NCBI GenBank assembly: GCA_905221345.1
Contig: CAJNCW010000004.1
Location: 62,001 to 126,000 of the forward strand
Source of the DNA: a bacterium
Lineage (GTDB): Bacteria; Bacillota; Bacilli; Lactobacillales; Streptococcaceae
DNA: 64,000 nucleotides
Direction: 5' to 3'
Both the position numbers and the translations under genes were made by a program. Each line of letters begins with the position of its first letter. Position 1 is the stretch's first letter. Below, in pieces: positions 18,101-25,867 of the stretch. The notes beneath the pieces were generated by a model, which searched no databases, was not told the origin of the DNA, and was given only the letters and a program-made list of their open reading frames with translations.

Positions 18101-18259
18101 GACAATCAAAAACTTTAAATAACTTGTGGTACACGAGTTTTATCTCTCAATTTCAACATTCTTCACTAAAATCGTGTATTTCTTTCATGTCCGGAATCAG
18201 AATATAATCAATAATCTCAAAGACAGAAATATTTCATATTTTTTAAATAATTTTAATTT

Positions 18260-19480
18260 CTACTTTAATAGCTCTATTCTTTCTGAACTACCAAACAACT
18301 GATTACGTTGCTTATTCTTCACTCGCCAAGCATTCCCATGATTTTTCCCTACGTACTTACCTTCTTTAGATATATATCCACGCCAATCATAGGTTACAAC
18401 TCCTAACTTAATTAACGAAATAAATGTCATAAATTGAGGAGAGCGAGTTAGCTCTGCTTCAATATACTTAAACTCAGCGGTGTCCCCATTCATTCGAATT
18501 TCCGCTTTTACCCAAAGCGTTGCAGGATGTTTCTGATGAAGTTCACTTTCTAAATCATCAAAATTCCAGTAAGCAGCTCTATGAGACGAACCATTTTTAT
18601 ACTTCCTAATTTCTACAGTTCTATCATTTTCATTTACAGCTAAGAAGAAGCCTTGGTTATTTTGCGGTGCACTCTCTGATCCAATTGTGATATAAAGACT
18701 ATTCATGTCTGGATGCTTATCAGATTCATAACCATATAATCTCGCAAATGCAGAAACACGACTACGATCGTTAGGTTCAAAATCAGCAACTGGTGTGCCA
18801 TCAAATTTTGGACGTAAAGTAAATAATGTATCCAAAGTTTTGGCTGTTTTTGATTTTAGTTCAACTAATCCTTCAAAATCAGCCTTTGGACTATTATTAG
18901 TCTCAATTGAAAGTAACTTTTCAAGTGTATCTCCTGCATCTTTAGGAACTACTTTACCTGCTCCTTTTGAATTCGGATGGTATCCTTTAGAGGCAATCTC
19001 CCTTACTTTTGGAATCAACCTTGATAGAGCATCTTTAATCTTATCATTACCAAAGATTTGTATTAGAGTATCGTCACTTAGTACTCCTCTAGTAACATTT
19101 ATGACAATTACACTATTATTACTTGGATTTGAAGTTATATAGACTAAATCACCTGTTAAAAAATGTTTCTTAAATGAAGCACCGCATATCCAAAATCTCT
19201 CATCTCCACGAGTTTTAGCCCTATAACAAGACATTACAGTTTGAAATTCATTATCTCCAACATACAACCTTGAAGGAAGTTTCTTTTTATCACCTTTATC
19301 AAGTTCTGAATAATCCATCAAACTATATTTTTTCAAAATATCTTGAACAAATACATTTGCGTCGATTATACCTTTGTCCAGCATCGTCTTTGTTAATCTA
19401 ATAATTGTATATTCTTTTTCATTATACTTGTGAATTCGTTCAATAACTTCAAGTTCATCTTGGTATGGTTCAAACAACAT
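18260..19480 (-). CDS. MvaI/BcnI-like type II restriction endonuclease
   Basis: 406 residues. Around residues 184-209 the stretch GDTLEKLLSIETNNSP..DFEGLVELKSK matches the MvaI/BcnI group, whose PD-(D/E)xK-type centre would be D201 and E207-L-K209. Known members cut CC(W or S)GG, so a CCNGG-type target is a reasonable guess but not shown. The N-terminal 170 residues are a longer extension than in minimal BcnI. It lies 8 nt after the double-HTH gene on the same strand and opposite the methyltransferase, the usual layout of a controlled R-M system. AT-rich compared with the chromosome. Confidence 0.8.
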   Translation of the reverse strand: MLFEPYQDELEVIERIHKYNEKEYTIIRLTKTMLDKGIIDANVFVQDILKKYSLMDYSELDKGDKKKLPSRLYVGDNEFQTVMSCYRAKTRGDERFWICGASFKKHFLTGDLVYITSNPSNNSVIVINVTRGVLSDDTLIQIFGNDKIKDALSRLIPKVREIASKGYHPNSKGAGKVVPKDAGDTLEKLLSIETNNSPKADFEGLVELKSKTAKTLDTLFTLRPKFDGTPVADFEPNDRSRVSAFARLYGYESDKHPDMNSLYITIGSESAPQNNQGFFLAVNENDRTVEIRKYKNGSSHRAAYWNFDDLESELHQKHPATLWVKAEIRMNGDTAEFKYIEAELTRSPQFMTFISLIKLGVVTYDWRGYISKEGKYVGKNHGNAWRVKNKQRNQLFGSSERIELLK

Positions 19481-19488
19481 ATTAATAC

Positions 19489-19956
19489 CTATCTAAATAT
19501 TTCATCCACTGAAACATCTAGTCCTTTCGCTATTTTTAATAAGGTTTCTAACCTAGGATTTTTCGTTTTAGAATTCAATAAATCACTAATTGTTGATTCA
19601 CTCACCCCACTTATTGTTTTTATAGAATAATTTGTTCCATTACTATTTAGAAAACGTACTCTATTAACAAAATTATTCAAATAAAATTCTGTACTCGATT
19701 TTTTCTCAAATTTTTTATAAGGAAGTGGCTTCTGACTGTCGGTATCTACAACTCCTCTTTTAAATATCGATGGAAAGTCAATATCTAACGCCATACAAAC
19801 CGCAACAACGATATCCAAACGGCATTTACTTACATTCCTATAGGAAAATAGTTTCTGAATTGAATTTTTTGAATATCCTGTCATTTTAGCTAGTTCGTTA
19901 TAAGTTAGACTCTTTGCATATCTAATTCGATTAAGATTTTGTATAGCAATTTCCAT
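19489..19956 (-). CDS. Two-HTH regulator of the R-M system
   Basis: 155 residues with two XRE-type helix-turn-helix units: about 10-55 (SLTYNELAKMTGYSKNSIQKLF) and about 105-152 (YSIKTISGVSESTISDLLNSK..PRLETLLKIA). It heads the transcript that includes the nuclease gene and is divergent from the methyltransferase gene, so it probably acts as a controller that delays nuclease expression. Ordinary C-proteins have one HTH in about 80 residues; a fused double HTH is unusual. Confidence 0.8.
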   Translation of the reverse strand: MEIAIQNLNRIRYAKSLTYNELAKMTGYSKNSIQKLFSYRNVSKCRLDIVVAVCMALDIDFPSIFKRGVVDTDSQKPLPYKKFEKKSSTEFYLNNFVNRVRFLNSNGTNYSIKTISGVSESTISDLLNSKTKNPRLETLLKIAKGLDVSVDEIFR

Positions 19957-20167
19957 GTATATACCTCAGGTGATTTGTGACTACATTTTACCAATTTTAA
20001 AACATTTTACATTCGGTTAAGTTGTCTTTTTTGTGGTAAAAAATATGGATTATATCATCTATTTAACAGATTCTAATAAAAATCCTTATCTACAATTAAT
20101 CCTATTTTTCGAATATATAAGTACAGTGATAACTTAATAGTTCACCCTGGACTTGATAACTAATTTT

Positions 20168-20176
20168 TGATATAAT
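20168..20176 (+). promoter_or_regulatory. Methyltransferase promoter
   Basis: TGATATAAT is an extended -10, with TGGACT 17 bp upstream of TATAAT as a weak -35. The 247-bp divergent region also contains repeated TGATAACT words (near 20132 and 20155) that may be operator half-sites. An opposite TGGTAAAAT box could serve the regulator gene. Confidence 0.5.
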
Positions 20177-20203
20177 ATTAGAAAGAAAGTGAGAAGTTAA
20201 ATA

Positions 20204-21751
20204 ATGCCATATGCAATAGATTTGTTCTGCGGTGCTGGTGGATTTAGTGAAGGTATCTTGCAGGCCGGTTTCAATATTCTTTTTTCAAGTGATAGAAGTC
20301 CCATGGTTCAAGAAACTTACGTCAATCGACATAAACAACTTGGTATAAAAGAAGGAATTGACACACATTTTGAACTAGCAGATATTAAAGAACTAACATC
20401 AGAGCGTATTTTTGAAACAATCAATAAATTACGTTATGGCCATATCTTCAAGTCTGGAGATGTGGATGTCATTTTTGGTGGTCCACCTTGTCAAGGTTTC
20501 AGTCGTCTCGGTAAAAGAGACGCAAGCGATCCTAGAAACATGCTCTTTCATGAGTATCTACGAATTATTCGAGATATTTGTCCAAAATATGTTGTAATGG
20601 AGAATGTAACTGGTATTCTTGACATGCAAATGTTAGATTTTCCTAGCGTAGTTAGAGATGAATCGTATTTAGGGCAAAGATTGGTGAAAGAAATTCTAGA
20701 AGAAGAACTAAATGAACTCGGCTATATCCTACTTGATGTCCAAGTCTTAAATTCAGCTGATTTTGCTGTCCCTCAACAACGCAATCGAGTAGTATTCTTA
20801 GCATACAGAAATGATGTCCATCCAATTGAATATCCTGACCGAAATGACACACCTGAAGTAACTGTAAAACAGGCTTTAGATGGTTTATACAGTGACTGTA
20901 AAAGGGATTTATCTGACTTTGCCAACCATAGAATCAAAGGAGAAACTCCCACAGTAACAGGTACCACTATCTCAAGAAAACATATCACAAATATGGAGGA
21001 GTCCAAACACGATATAATTGTGTCTCAGAGATTTTCTTTGTATAAACCTGGAGAAAATACACGTGCTGTAATGAATCGTCTTAAGGAAGAAGGAATCAAC
21101 CTCCGTGATACTTGTCCAGAGCTATTTAATGAGAGCCTCTTTCAAGTTAATCTAGATGTTAATTCTCAAGTTATACATGATACACTCTTAAATTTAAATT
21201 TATTTGACAAAAGATTCAACACTAGTCGCTGGTTACACTTTTCCAATCGTCAATTAGCTATTCTATCTAGCTTAACAAATAATAAATCTGAATTCAAAAA
21301 TGTTCTAAAATCACTTGCAAATCGACTTAATACTAGTATTGAAAATGCAACTATTTTTTGGGAAAAAGTATATCCGCTATTGAATCAAGAATACAATTCA
21401 GACACATTTCATAATCTACTTGTTAAAGGTGAAATTTCGGATAAAATTGGAGAAGCAATCTTAACTAGAAAATCAATTCGAACAAGACTTAATCCCGAAA
21501 CTGTTTCACCTACTATTGTTACTTTACCCGATGATTATATTCATCCTTACTTCGACAGAGTACTGACTGTTCGAGAAATGGCTCGGTTACAATCTTTTGA
21601 TGATAGTTTTGAATTTCTCGGCAAAAGAACAACTGGTGGTGATAAACGTTCTCAAGAGACTCCACAATTTACACAAGTTGGGAACGCTGTCCCTCCTTTA
21701 CTAGCTAAAGCGGTAGCTCTAAAGGTTATGGAAGCAATAAATTCAAACTAA
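20204..21751 (+). CDS. DNA (cytosine-5-)-methyltransferase
   Basis: 515 residues with all core C5 motifs in order: DLFCGAGGFSEG (I, 6-17), GGPPCQGFS with catalytic C96 (IV), MENVTG with E133 (VI), QQRNRVVF (VIII), TVREMARLQSF (IX) and QVGNAVPPLLA (X). The region between VIII and IX (about 210-450) is a large target-recognition domain. It protects the host from the divergent MvaI/BcnI-like nuclease; the shared target is inferred, not known. AT-rich codon use fits the island. The N-terminus is typical (MPYAIDLFCG). Confidence 0.95.
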   Translation: MPYAIDLFCGAGGFSEGILQAGFNILFSSDRSPMVQETYVNRHKQLGIKEGIDTHFELADIKELTSERIFETINKLRYGHIFKSGDVDVIFGGPPCQGFSRLGKRDASDPRNMLFHEYLRIIRDICPKYVVMENVTGILDMQMLDFPSVVRDESYLGQRLVKEILEEELNELGYILLDVQVLNSADFAVPQQRNRVVFLAYRNDVHPIEYPDRNDTPEVTVKQALDGLYSDCKRDLSDFANHRIKGETPTVTGTTISRKHITNMEESKHDIIVSQRFSLYKPGENTRAVMNRLKEEGINLRDTCPELFNESLFQVNLDVNSQVIHDTLLNLNLFDKRFNTSRWLHFSNRQLAILSSLTNNKSEFKNVLKSLANRLNTSIENATIFWEKVYPLLNQEYNSDTFHNLLVKGEISDKIGEAILTRKSIRTRLNPETVSPTIVTLPDDYIHPYFDRVLTVREMARLQSFDDSFEFLGKRTTGGDKRSQETPQFTQVGNAVPPLLAKAVALKVMEAINSN

Positions 21752-21760
21752 TTACAATTA

Positions 21761-21809
21761 AAAAACAAAATAGGCTACATTTAAATGGTAAGCCTATTTT
21801 TGTTTTTTT
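21761..21809. terminator. Bidirectional terminator between methyltransferase and AAA+ genes
   Basis: AAAAACAAAATAGGCT / AGCCTATTTTTGTTTTT forms a long A/T-flanked hairpin serving both convergent transcripts. Confidence 0.85.
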
Positions 21810-21837
21810 AAATAGATTTGAAGATTTAGATACTCAA

Positions 21838-22956
21838 CTATAAAAATTTCTGTTTTACTAATTGATAAAAGACATAATCGTCAATATACTTATCTATGGC
21901 TCTTACATTTTTAAAGTAATTACTATTTAATGTAAATTTTTCAAATTGTTTAGATGATGTAACAAGTACTCTGTCACTGTCGGACAAAGAGCCTAATCTC
22001 TTCTTTAGCTTTTCTTCAAAAATCTTTTGAGAAGCATCCTCAGATAATTGAGAAAATTCTATAAGTGCATCTAACCTAGTATACATCGCCTCTCCTATAC
22101 TATTTTTTATTTCCGATTCACTGATAAAATTAGAAGTCAAAAAAATTATACTTTTTTGTAAATTGACTTTATAATTCTTATCTTCAAAAATACCTTCATC
22201 AAACAACTGATAAAATGCACTAAAAAAAATATTATTGGGCTTATCAAACTCATCAAACAGTATAACATTACTTTCTCTTTCAAGTAAATCTCGTGCAAGA
22301 GATTCTTCATTATGAGCACCGCCGAAAACATACGTACTAAAAGAGGAGTTTTGAAACATTGAAAACTGCTTTCTAAATAGTTTTTCTCCTAACATATCAG
22401 CAATTAATTTTGCAGTTTCTGTTTTACCTACACCTGGCGGACCGTAAAGCAATATTACAATTGGTTTTTCTTTCGTATATCCTCCAGAAAGTTTGTATAG
22501 ATTAGTAATTAATCTATCTCGGACAGATTCCTGTCCGAGTATTTTCAAATTATATTCCTTAGAAATTTTGAGAAGATTATTATCAGAAATTACCTTATAT
22601 TCTTGGTTTAGTATAACTAAATTATCGTCATCTACAATCGAATTTATTTGTTTAACTACTGATGTAGGAGGATTTTGCAAAAAGATATCTTCTATTTGAA
22701 ATTCACATATAAAATGTGTAAATGAACTCATTGTATTCTCTGACAATCTTGCATATTCATCCGACCACCCTATAACATTTTTGTACAGTTCAGGAGGATT
22801 TATATTTTCTACAGTCTGCCCTTCGACTCTATGTATATGCATACGTCTTTGTCGATCCGATTCCATCGCTAACTCACTTATACTAACATACTCTTTCGGA
22901 AGAAGCTCAATAAACTTTTTCTTCGACCCATAAAATATTGTAATGTTATTAACCAT
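21838..22956 (-). CDS. ClpB-D2-like AAA+ ATPase of a two-gene module
   Basis: 372 residues from the ATG at 22956; a GTG at 22965 is possible. The first 140 residues have no recognisable domain. The rest resembles the second ATPase ring of ClpB/Hsp100: Walker A GPPGVGKT (172-179), a pore-loop-like STYVFGG (about 207-213), Walker B VILFDEFDK (D235, E236), sensor-1 FLTSN (N276), a candidate arginine finger in YTRLD (R294), and a C-terminal NVRAI helix resembling sensor 2. No nuclease, protease or ClpP-docking loop is visible. It overlaps the 3' end of the DUF6414-like gene, so the two products are probably made together. Likely a remodeller controlling the partner; antiphage role is inferred from location. 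Confidence 0.85.
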   Translation of the reverse strand: MVNNITIFYGSKKKFIELLPKEYVSISELAMESDRQRRMHIHRVEGQTVENINPPELYKNVIGWSDEYARLSENTMSSFTHFICEFQIEDIFLQNPPTSVVKQINSIVDDDNLVILNQEYKVISDNNLLKISKEYNLKILGQESVRDRLITNLYKLSGGYTKEKPIVILLYGPPGVGKTETAKLIADMLGEKLFRKQFSMFQNSSFSTYVFGGAHNEESLARDLLERESNVILFDEFDKPNNIFFSAFYQLFDEGIFEDKNYKVNLQKSIIFLTSNFISESEIKNSIGEAMYTRLDALIEFSQLSEDASQKIFEEKLKKRLGSLSDSDRVLVTSSKQFEKFTLNSNYFKNVRAIDKYIDDYVFYQLVKQKFL

Positions 22957-23719
22957 TTGGTACACCCGCTAATATTACATCGTAAACTTCTACTTCAAAA
23001 TTATTGACCTCATCTAATGAAAAAGCATTTGGTTCAGTCACGTTCTCAAGTGAAAATTCCTCCGAATAATTTAAAGCATTTAAATTAATCTTCCCAACTT
23101 TTATCGCATGGAAAGTCAAATCCATCTGAACAACATCCCCTAAAGAATAGTTATTTCGAAATGCAGACAAATTGAATCTAAGTACTATATCTTTATTCTT
23201 CAAATCTTTACCTACAAGCTCATAATATCCTTTAATTTGAGACATAGATGAGTCCAATGTAGCTATATCTAATTCTAAATTTTCATCAATTTTCATAGCC
23301 CCTTTTGCAAGGCTTAGATAAGGTGCTTTAAGTTTAAATTGAGATAATGAGTTCGGATAAGCACTTAATCTTAAAGAATCAAATACATATATTGAATCTT
23401 TGTAATCTTTTTGATTAAATAAATTCAGATAATCTGTAACTACCGTATTAGTAACTACTTGTCTAACAATTTTCCCATCTACTTTATTAAAATTTTCTTT
23501 AAACTCAATACCAGCCTCTACATTAAATAAATTAAAAAATCTACTTCCAATTTTACCCGATGTTTCTCCACCAACTGTTGCACTATTCGATTTTTCTTTA
23601 TTTTGATCACTCTGTTCAACTAAGTTACCACCAAACTTAAAGTACACCAAATCAGTTGCTGAAACTTCATCAAAATAAACTAATTTGATAAAATCAGGTT
23701 TCTTATTTTTTCTTAACAT
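22949..23719 (-). CDS. DUF6414-like protein, partner of the AAA+ ATPase
   Basis: 256 residues. The opening VYFDEVSATDLVYFKFGGNLVE resembles the 'YFDE.SA.D....GG' start of DUF6414 proteins as I remember them. A Gly/Ser-rich stretch (about 44-65) follows, then a beta-rich C-terminal half (about 140-250). No catalytic motif, signal peptide or membrane segment is obvious. It is first in the transcript, with the ATPase gene overlapping its end by 8 nt. Function unknown; it could be the sensor or effector of the pair. Confidence 0.65.
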   Translation of the reverse strand: MLRKNKKPDFIKLVYFDEVSATDLVYFKFGGNLVEQSDQNKEKSNSATVGGETSGKIGSRFFNLFNVEAGIEFKENFNKVDGKIVRQVVTNTVVTDYLNLFNQKDYKDSIYVFDSLRLSAYPNSLSQFKLKAPYLSLAKGAMKIDENLELDIATLDSSMSQIKGYYELVGKDLKNKDIVLRFNLSAFRNNYSLGDVVQMDLTFHAIKVGKINLNALNYSEEFSLENVTEPNAFSLDEVNNFEVEVYDVILAGVPNG

Positions 23720-23792
23720 CCTAATTATTCTCCATGCTTATAATATTTACTATTTACAATAAAAACTCCTACAGCTTCATTTCATACAAAAT

Positions 23793-23801
23793 ATTATACC
23801 A
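23793..23801 (-). promoter_or_regulatory. Promoter of the AAA+/DUF6414-like module
   Basis: Minus-strand TGGTATAAT, a full extended -10, about 75 nt upstream of the first gene and directly after the upstream repressor gene. No good -35. It gives the module its own transcript. Confidence 0.55.
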
Positions 23802-23822
23802 AAATGAAAGTCATAGACAGTT

Positions 23823-24509
23823 TTAACCATCTATCGGCACAAAATTCCCAACGATAATCCCTACAATCCGAGGATCTTCTTCATAGGAAATGAAAATGTC
23901 CTTATATTTAGGATTGATAGAGACCAGACGCAGGCCATCTTCCTCTCGATAAACCCGTTTGATATAGGTCTGGTTGTTGCAAACCACTGCATAAACTGCC
24001 CCATCATAGTCAAACACTGTCTCTCGAATCAGAGCCACTGAACCATTTTGATATTTAGGTTCCATGGAGTCCCCAGACACCCAGGATGCAAAATCATGGG
24101 CCAACTCCTCATTAAAGTAAACTGTATCAAAATTCTGATTATCGTAGACCGAAGCCCCGATCCCTGCTGACATACGTTCGTAGACACGGTACTCGTAGAG
24201 CTGGACTGGCATGGTCGACACTTTCTGGGCTTGTTCCTCTTGAGCCAGATTGCGAGCATAAAGAACAACCTTTTCCTTCCCTTTGTTAGATAAGCTATTA
24301 TAAAGACGGACAATCTCGGTTTGAGTAAAATATCCTTTTGGTACTTTTAAAATGTTCTCTAGCTGAGCAACCTTCTCCTTGGACGGTTTCTTGACTCCAC
24401 GTTCCCAAGCCGAGTAAGCCTGAAAACTAATCCCAAGTTGCTCTGCAATTTCACTCTGTGTTAGTTTTAATTCTTTTCTCCGAGCCTTCAGTTTTTCTGG
24501 TTTATACAT
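23823..24509 (-). CDS. LexA/HdiR-like self-cleaving repressor
   Basis: 228 residues: N-terminal XRE domain (about 5-60, LTQSEIAEQLGISFQAYSAWERG) and C-terminal S24 peptidase domain. A cleavage-type Ala115-Gly116 dipeptide, nucleophile Ser148 (GDSM) and Lys184 (YIKRV) fit RecA-stimulated autocleavage. Close relatives (HdiR type) regulate streptococcal umuC cassettes. Its codon use and GC look closer to the chromosome than to its AT-rich island neighbours. It could control the island's SOS-dependent excision or be a captured part of the umuC cassette found broken outside the island. Confidence 0.88.
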   Translation of the reverse strand: MYKPEKLKARRKELKLTQSEIAEQLGISFQAYSAWERGVKKPSKEKVAQLENILKVPKGYFTQTEIVRLYNSLSNKGKEKVVLYARNLAQEEQAQKVSTMPVQLYEYRVYERMSAGIGASVYDNQNFDTVYFNEELAHDFASWVSGDSMEPKYQNGSVALIRETVFDYDGAVYAVVCNNQTYIKRVYREEDGLRLVSINPKYKDIFISYEEDPRIVGIIVGNFVPIDG

Positions 24510-24759
24510 AGTTTACCTCCTATTGTAATCTTTTACTTATAACAACGAAGCAATGTTTTAACACTTTCTACTAAATCTAGTTGGTTTAGTTTCATTCTAT
24601 AAAAAAAGAGTATGAATGTCCAATTATAACATCAATCCTCTTCAATAAACATATAAATTATTGCTAAAAATCCATTAGTAAAAGCATGTCCCTTAATCTT
24701 AATATCAATTTCCATTATTCGATTTAATAGAAAGATTTCATCTCTTAATCTAAAGGGGT
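24510..24759. other. Non-coding region upstream of the HdiR-like gene
   Basis: About 250 AT-rich bases. A weak minus-strand promoter for the repressor (TTATAAG near 24537) and a GGAGG ribosome site are visible next to its ATG. I see nothing else here before the structured block. Confidence 0.45.
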
Positions 24760-24860
24760 TTGGGGATTCCCCAAAATTCAAATCATCCCAAAAGTACATA
24801 CACTGTGTGTATACAAATTTTGGGGGTGATTTTAGGAGTGTGTGTATACAGACTCTGAGC
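24759..24860. other. Nested inverted repeats, oriT- or ori-like
   Basis: TTTGGGG-ATT-CCCCAAA (24759-24775) is followed by CCCAAAA (24787-24793), the near-palindrome around CATACACTGTGTGTAT (24796-24812), and AATTTTGGGG (24816-24825). The last can pair with either CCCCAAAATT (24769-24778) or CCCAAAA, giving alternative hairpins. TGTGTGTATACA occurs at 24804-24815 and 24839-24850, with a partial copy (TGTGTGTACA) at about 24932-24941. It lies beside the MobC-like genes. Either a transfer origin or iteron-type replication origin is plausible. Confidence 0.5.
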
Positions 24861-24959
24861 TCGCAAAGTCATATTATGATAAATCTTTCCTTCTCGATAA
24901 AATAATCCCAAAAATCAATTTGACTGTCATTTGTGTGTACAAATATTTTAAGAAGATAT

Positions 24960-24989
24960 ATAAAAAACGCTGCAAAATTTAACAGCGTT
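24960..24989 (-). terminator. Terminator of the island replication/mobilisation operon
   Basis: Minus strand AACGCTG / CAGCGT followed by TTTTTTAT, three bases past the stop of the last gene. Confidence 0.8.
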
Positions 24990-24992
24990 TCC

Positions 24993-25187
24993 TTATTTTA
25001 AAATCCTCATATGTCTTTCTTTTTTATGGTTAGCATCATAGTATTCCAGCATCGCATGATACAAACGAGCCTTCGTTTTATCTTGTTGTTTAATTCCATG
25101 AAGAAATAATTCTGCTCGCTTTAATTTCAATATGTATTCGCATATCTGATCAAAATCCTTATCCATATTACTTTTGAAAATAAACAT
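24993..25187 (-). CDS. Small hypothetical protein at the end of the mob operon
   Basis: 64 residues, MFIFKSNMDKDFDQICEYILKLKRAELF to MRILK; a start at the second Met (codon 8) is also possible. Charged and helical, no family recognised. It overlaps the MobC-like gene upstream by 20 nt and is followed at once by a terminator, so it is the last gene of that operon. Confidence 0.6.
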   Translation of the reverse strand: MFIFKSNMDKDFDQICEYILKLKRAELFLHGIKQQDKTKARLYHAMLEYYDANHKKERHMRILK

Positions 25188-25500
25188 CTTTTTCCTCCAT
25201 CACATTAACTATTTTTTGCATCAAAATAGACATATCCATTTTGTTTTCATAGCTTATTTTTCCCACTACAGTTGCAAGACGGGCTATAGAATTGATATTC
25301 TTTCCGACTTGTTCCAACTCTTCTGTTAATGGAACTAAACCTTCAAAAGAGACTTTATGAATGTTCAAATCTGTTCGGATTAATTTTTTTCTAGCAAACT
25401 CAGAAAAATTACAAATATTTTCCTTCCTCATACAATCATTTAATTTTTTATTTTCTTCTTCTGTCAAAAATACCTGTTTCAACACCAATTTTATTCTCAT
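25168..25500 (-). CDS. MobC-like relaxosome accessory protein 1
   Basis: 110 residues. The N-terminal part (about 1-45: basic strand, LTEEENKKLNDCM, NFSEFARKKLI) fits a ribbon-helix-helix DNA-binding fold. LTEELEQVGKNINSIARLA at about 60-78 is the core MobC signature, compare 'ELRRIGNNLNQIAR'. MobC-type proteins bind oriT and assist a relaxase. No relaxase gene is present in the island. Seven bases separate it from the next gene upstream. Confidence 0.78.
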   Translation of the reverse strand: MRIKLVLKQVFLTEEENKKLNDCMRKENICNFSEFARKKLIRTDLNIHKVSFEGLVPLTEELEQVGKNINSIARLATVVGKISYENKMDMSILMQKIVNVMEEKDVYFQK

Positions 25501-25507
25501 AATCTTA

Positions 25508-25867
25508 TCACCTCGTTTTCTTATTTAGTCGTTTCACAAGTTCTTTCACTTGTTTGCTTGTCTTCTTTTCATATCCTATCATCATCTCAACACAGCAGTG
25601 AAATATCCTTACATTATCGAAATCTTCACTTTGTTCTGCTATTCTTTCTAACTGACGTAAGTTGTTGATAATCCTTCTAACTTGAAATATAAAGTCATGA
25701 TAAGATTCAAAATCAAATTGAAGATAAATTGGCGAACGTTTAAACAACATTTTTCTAGCATAAGAGGAAAAACTTAGATGGTTTGTCATTTCAATTAAGT
25801 TATTCACTATTTCATTTTGCTCTTCAGTGATATAACATTTCTTTAGAACAGTCCGATATCTACTCAT
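25508..25867 (-). CDS. MobC-like accessory protein 2
   Basis: 119 residues with the same architecture as its neighbour: basic first strand (YRTVLKKCYITEEQNEIV), a SFSSYARKMLF helix, and IFQVRRIINNLRQLERIAEQ in place of the MobC signature. The two are diverged paralogues, or one may have another DNA target. It overlaps the replication protein gene by 8 nt. Confidence 0.68.
   Translation of the reverse strand: MSRYRTVLKKCYITEEQNEIVNNLIEMTNHLSFSSYARKMLFKRSPIYLQFDFESYHDFIFQVRRIINNLRQLERIAEQSEDFDNVRIFHCCVEMMIGYEKKTSKQVKELVKRLNKKTR

Larger units (their letters stand above)
17945..18259. other. Non-coding left end of the island
   Basis: 315 AT-rich bases without a credible gene. They hold the arm-type repeats (18046-18064), the inverted repeat ATAACCCTTT (18024-18033) / AAAGGGTTAT (18053-18062), and one inverted copy of the 30-bp motif (18071-18100). 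Nothing else is apparent up to the stop of the restriction gene. Confidence 0.7.
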
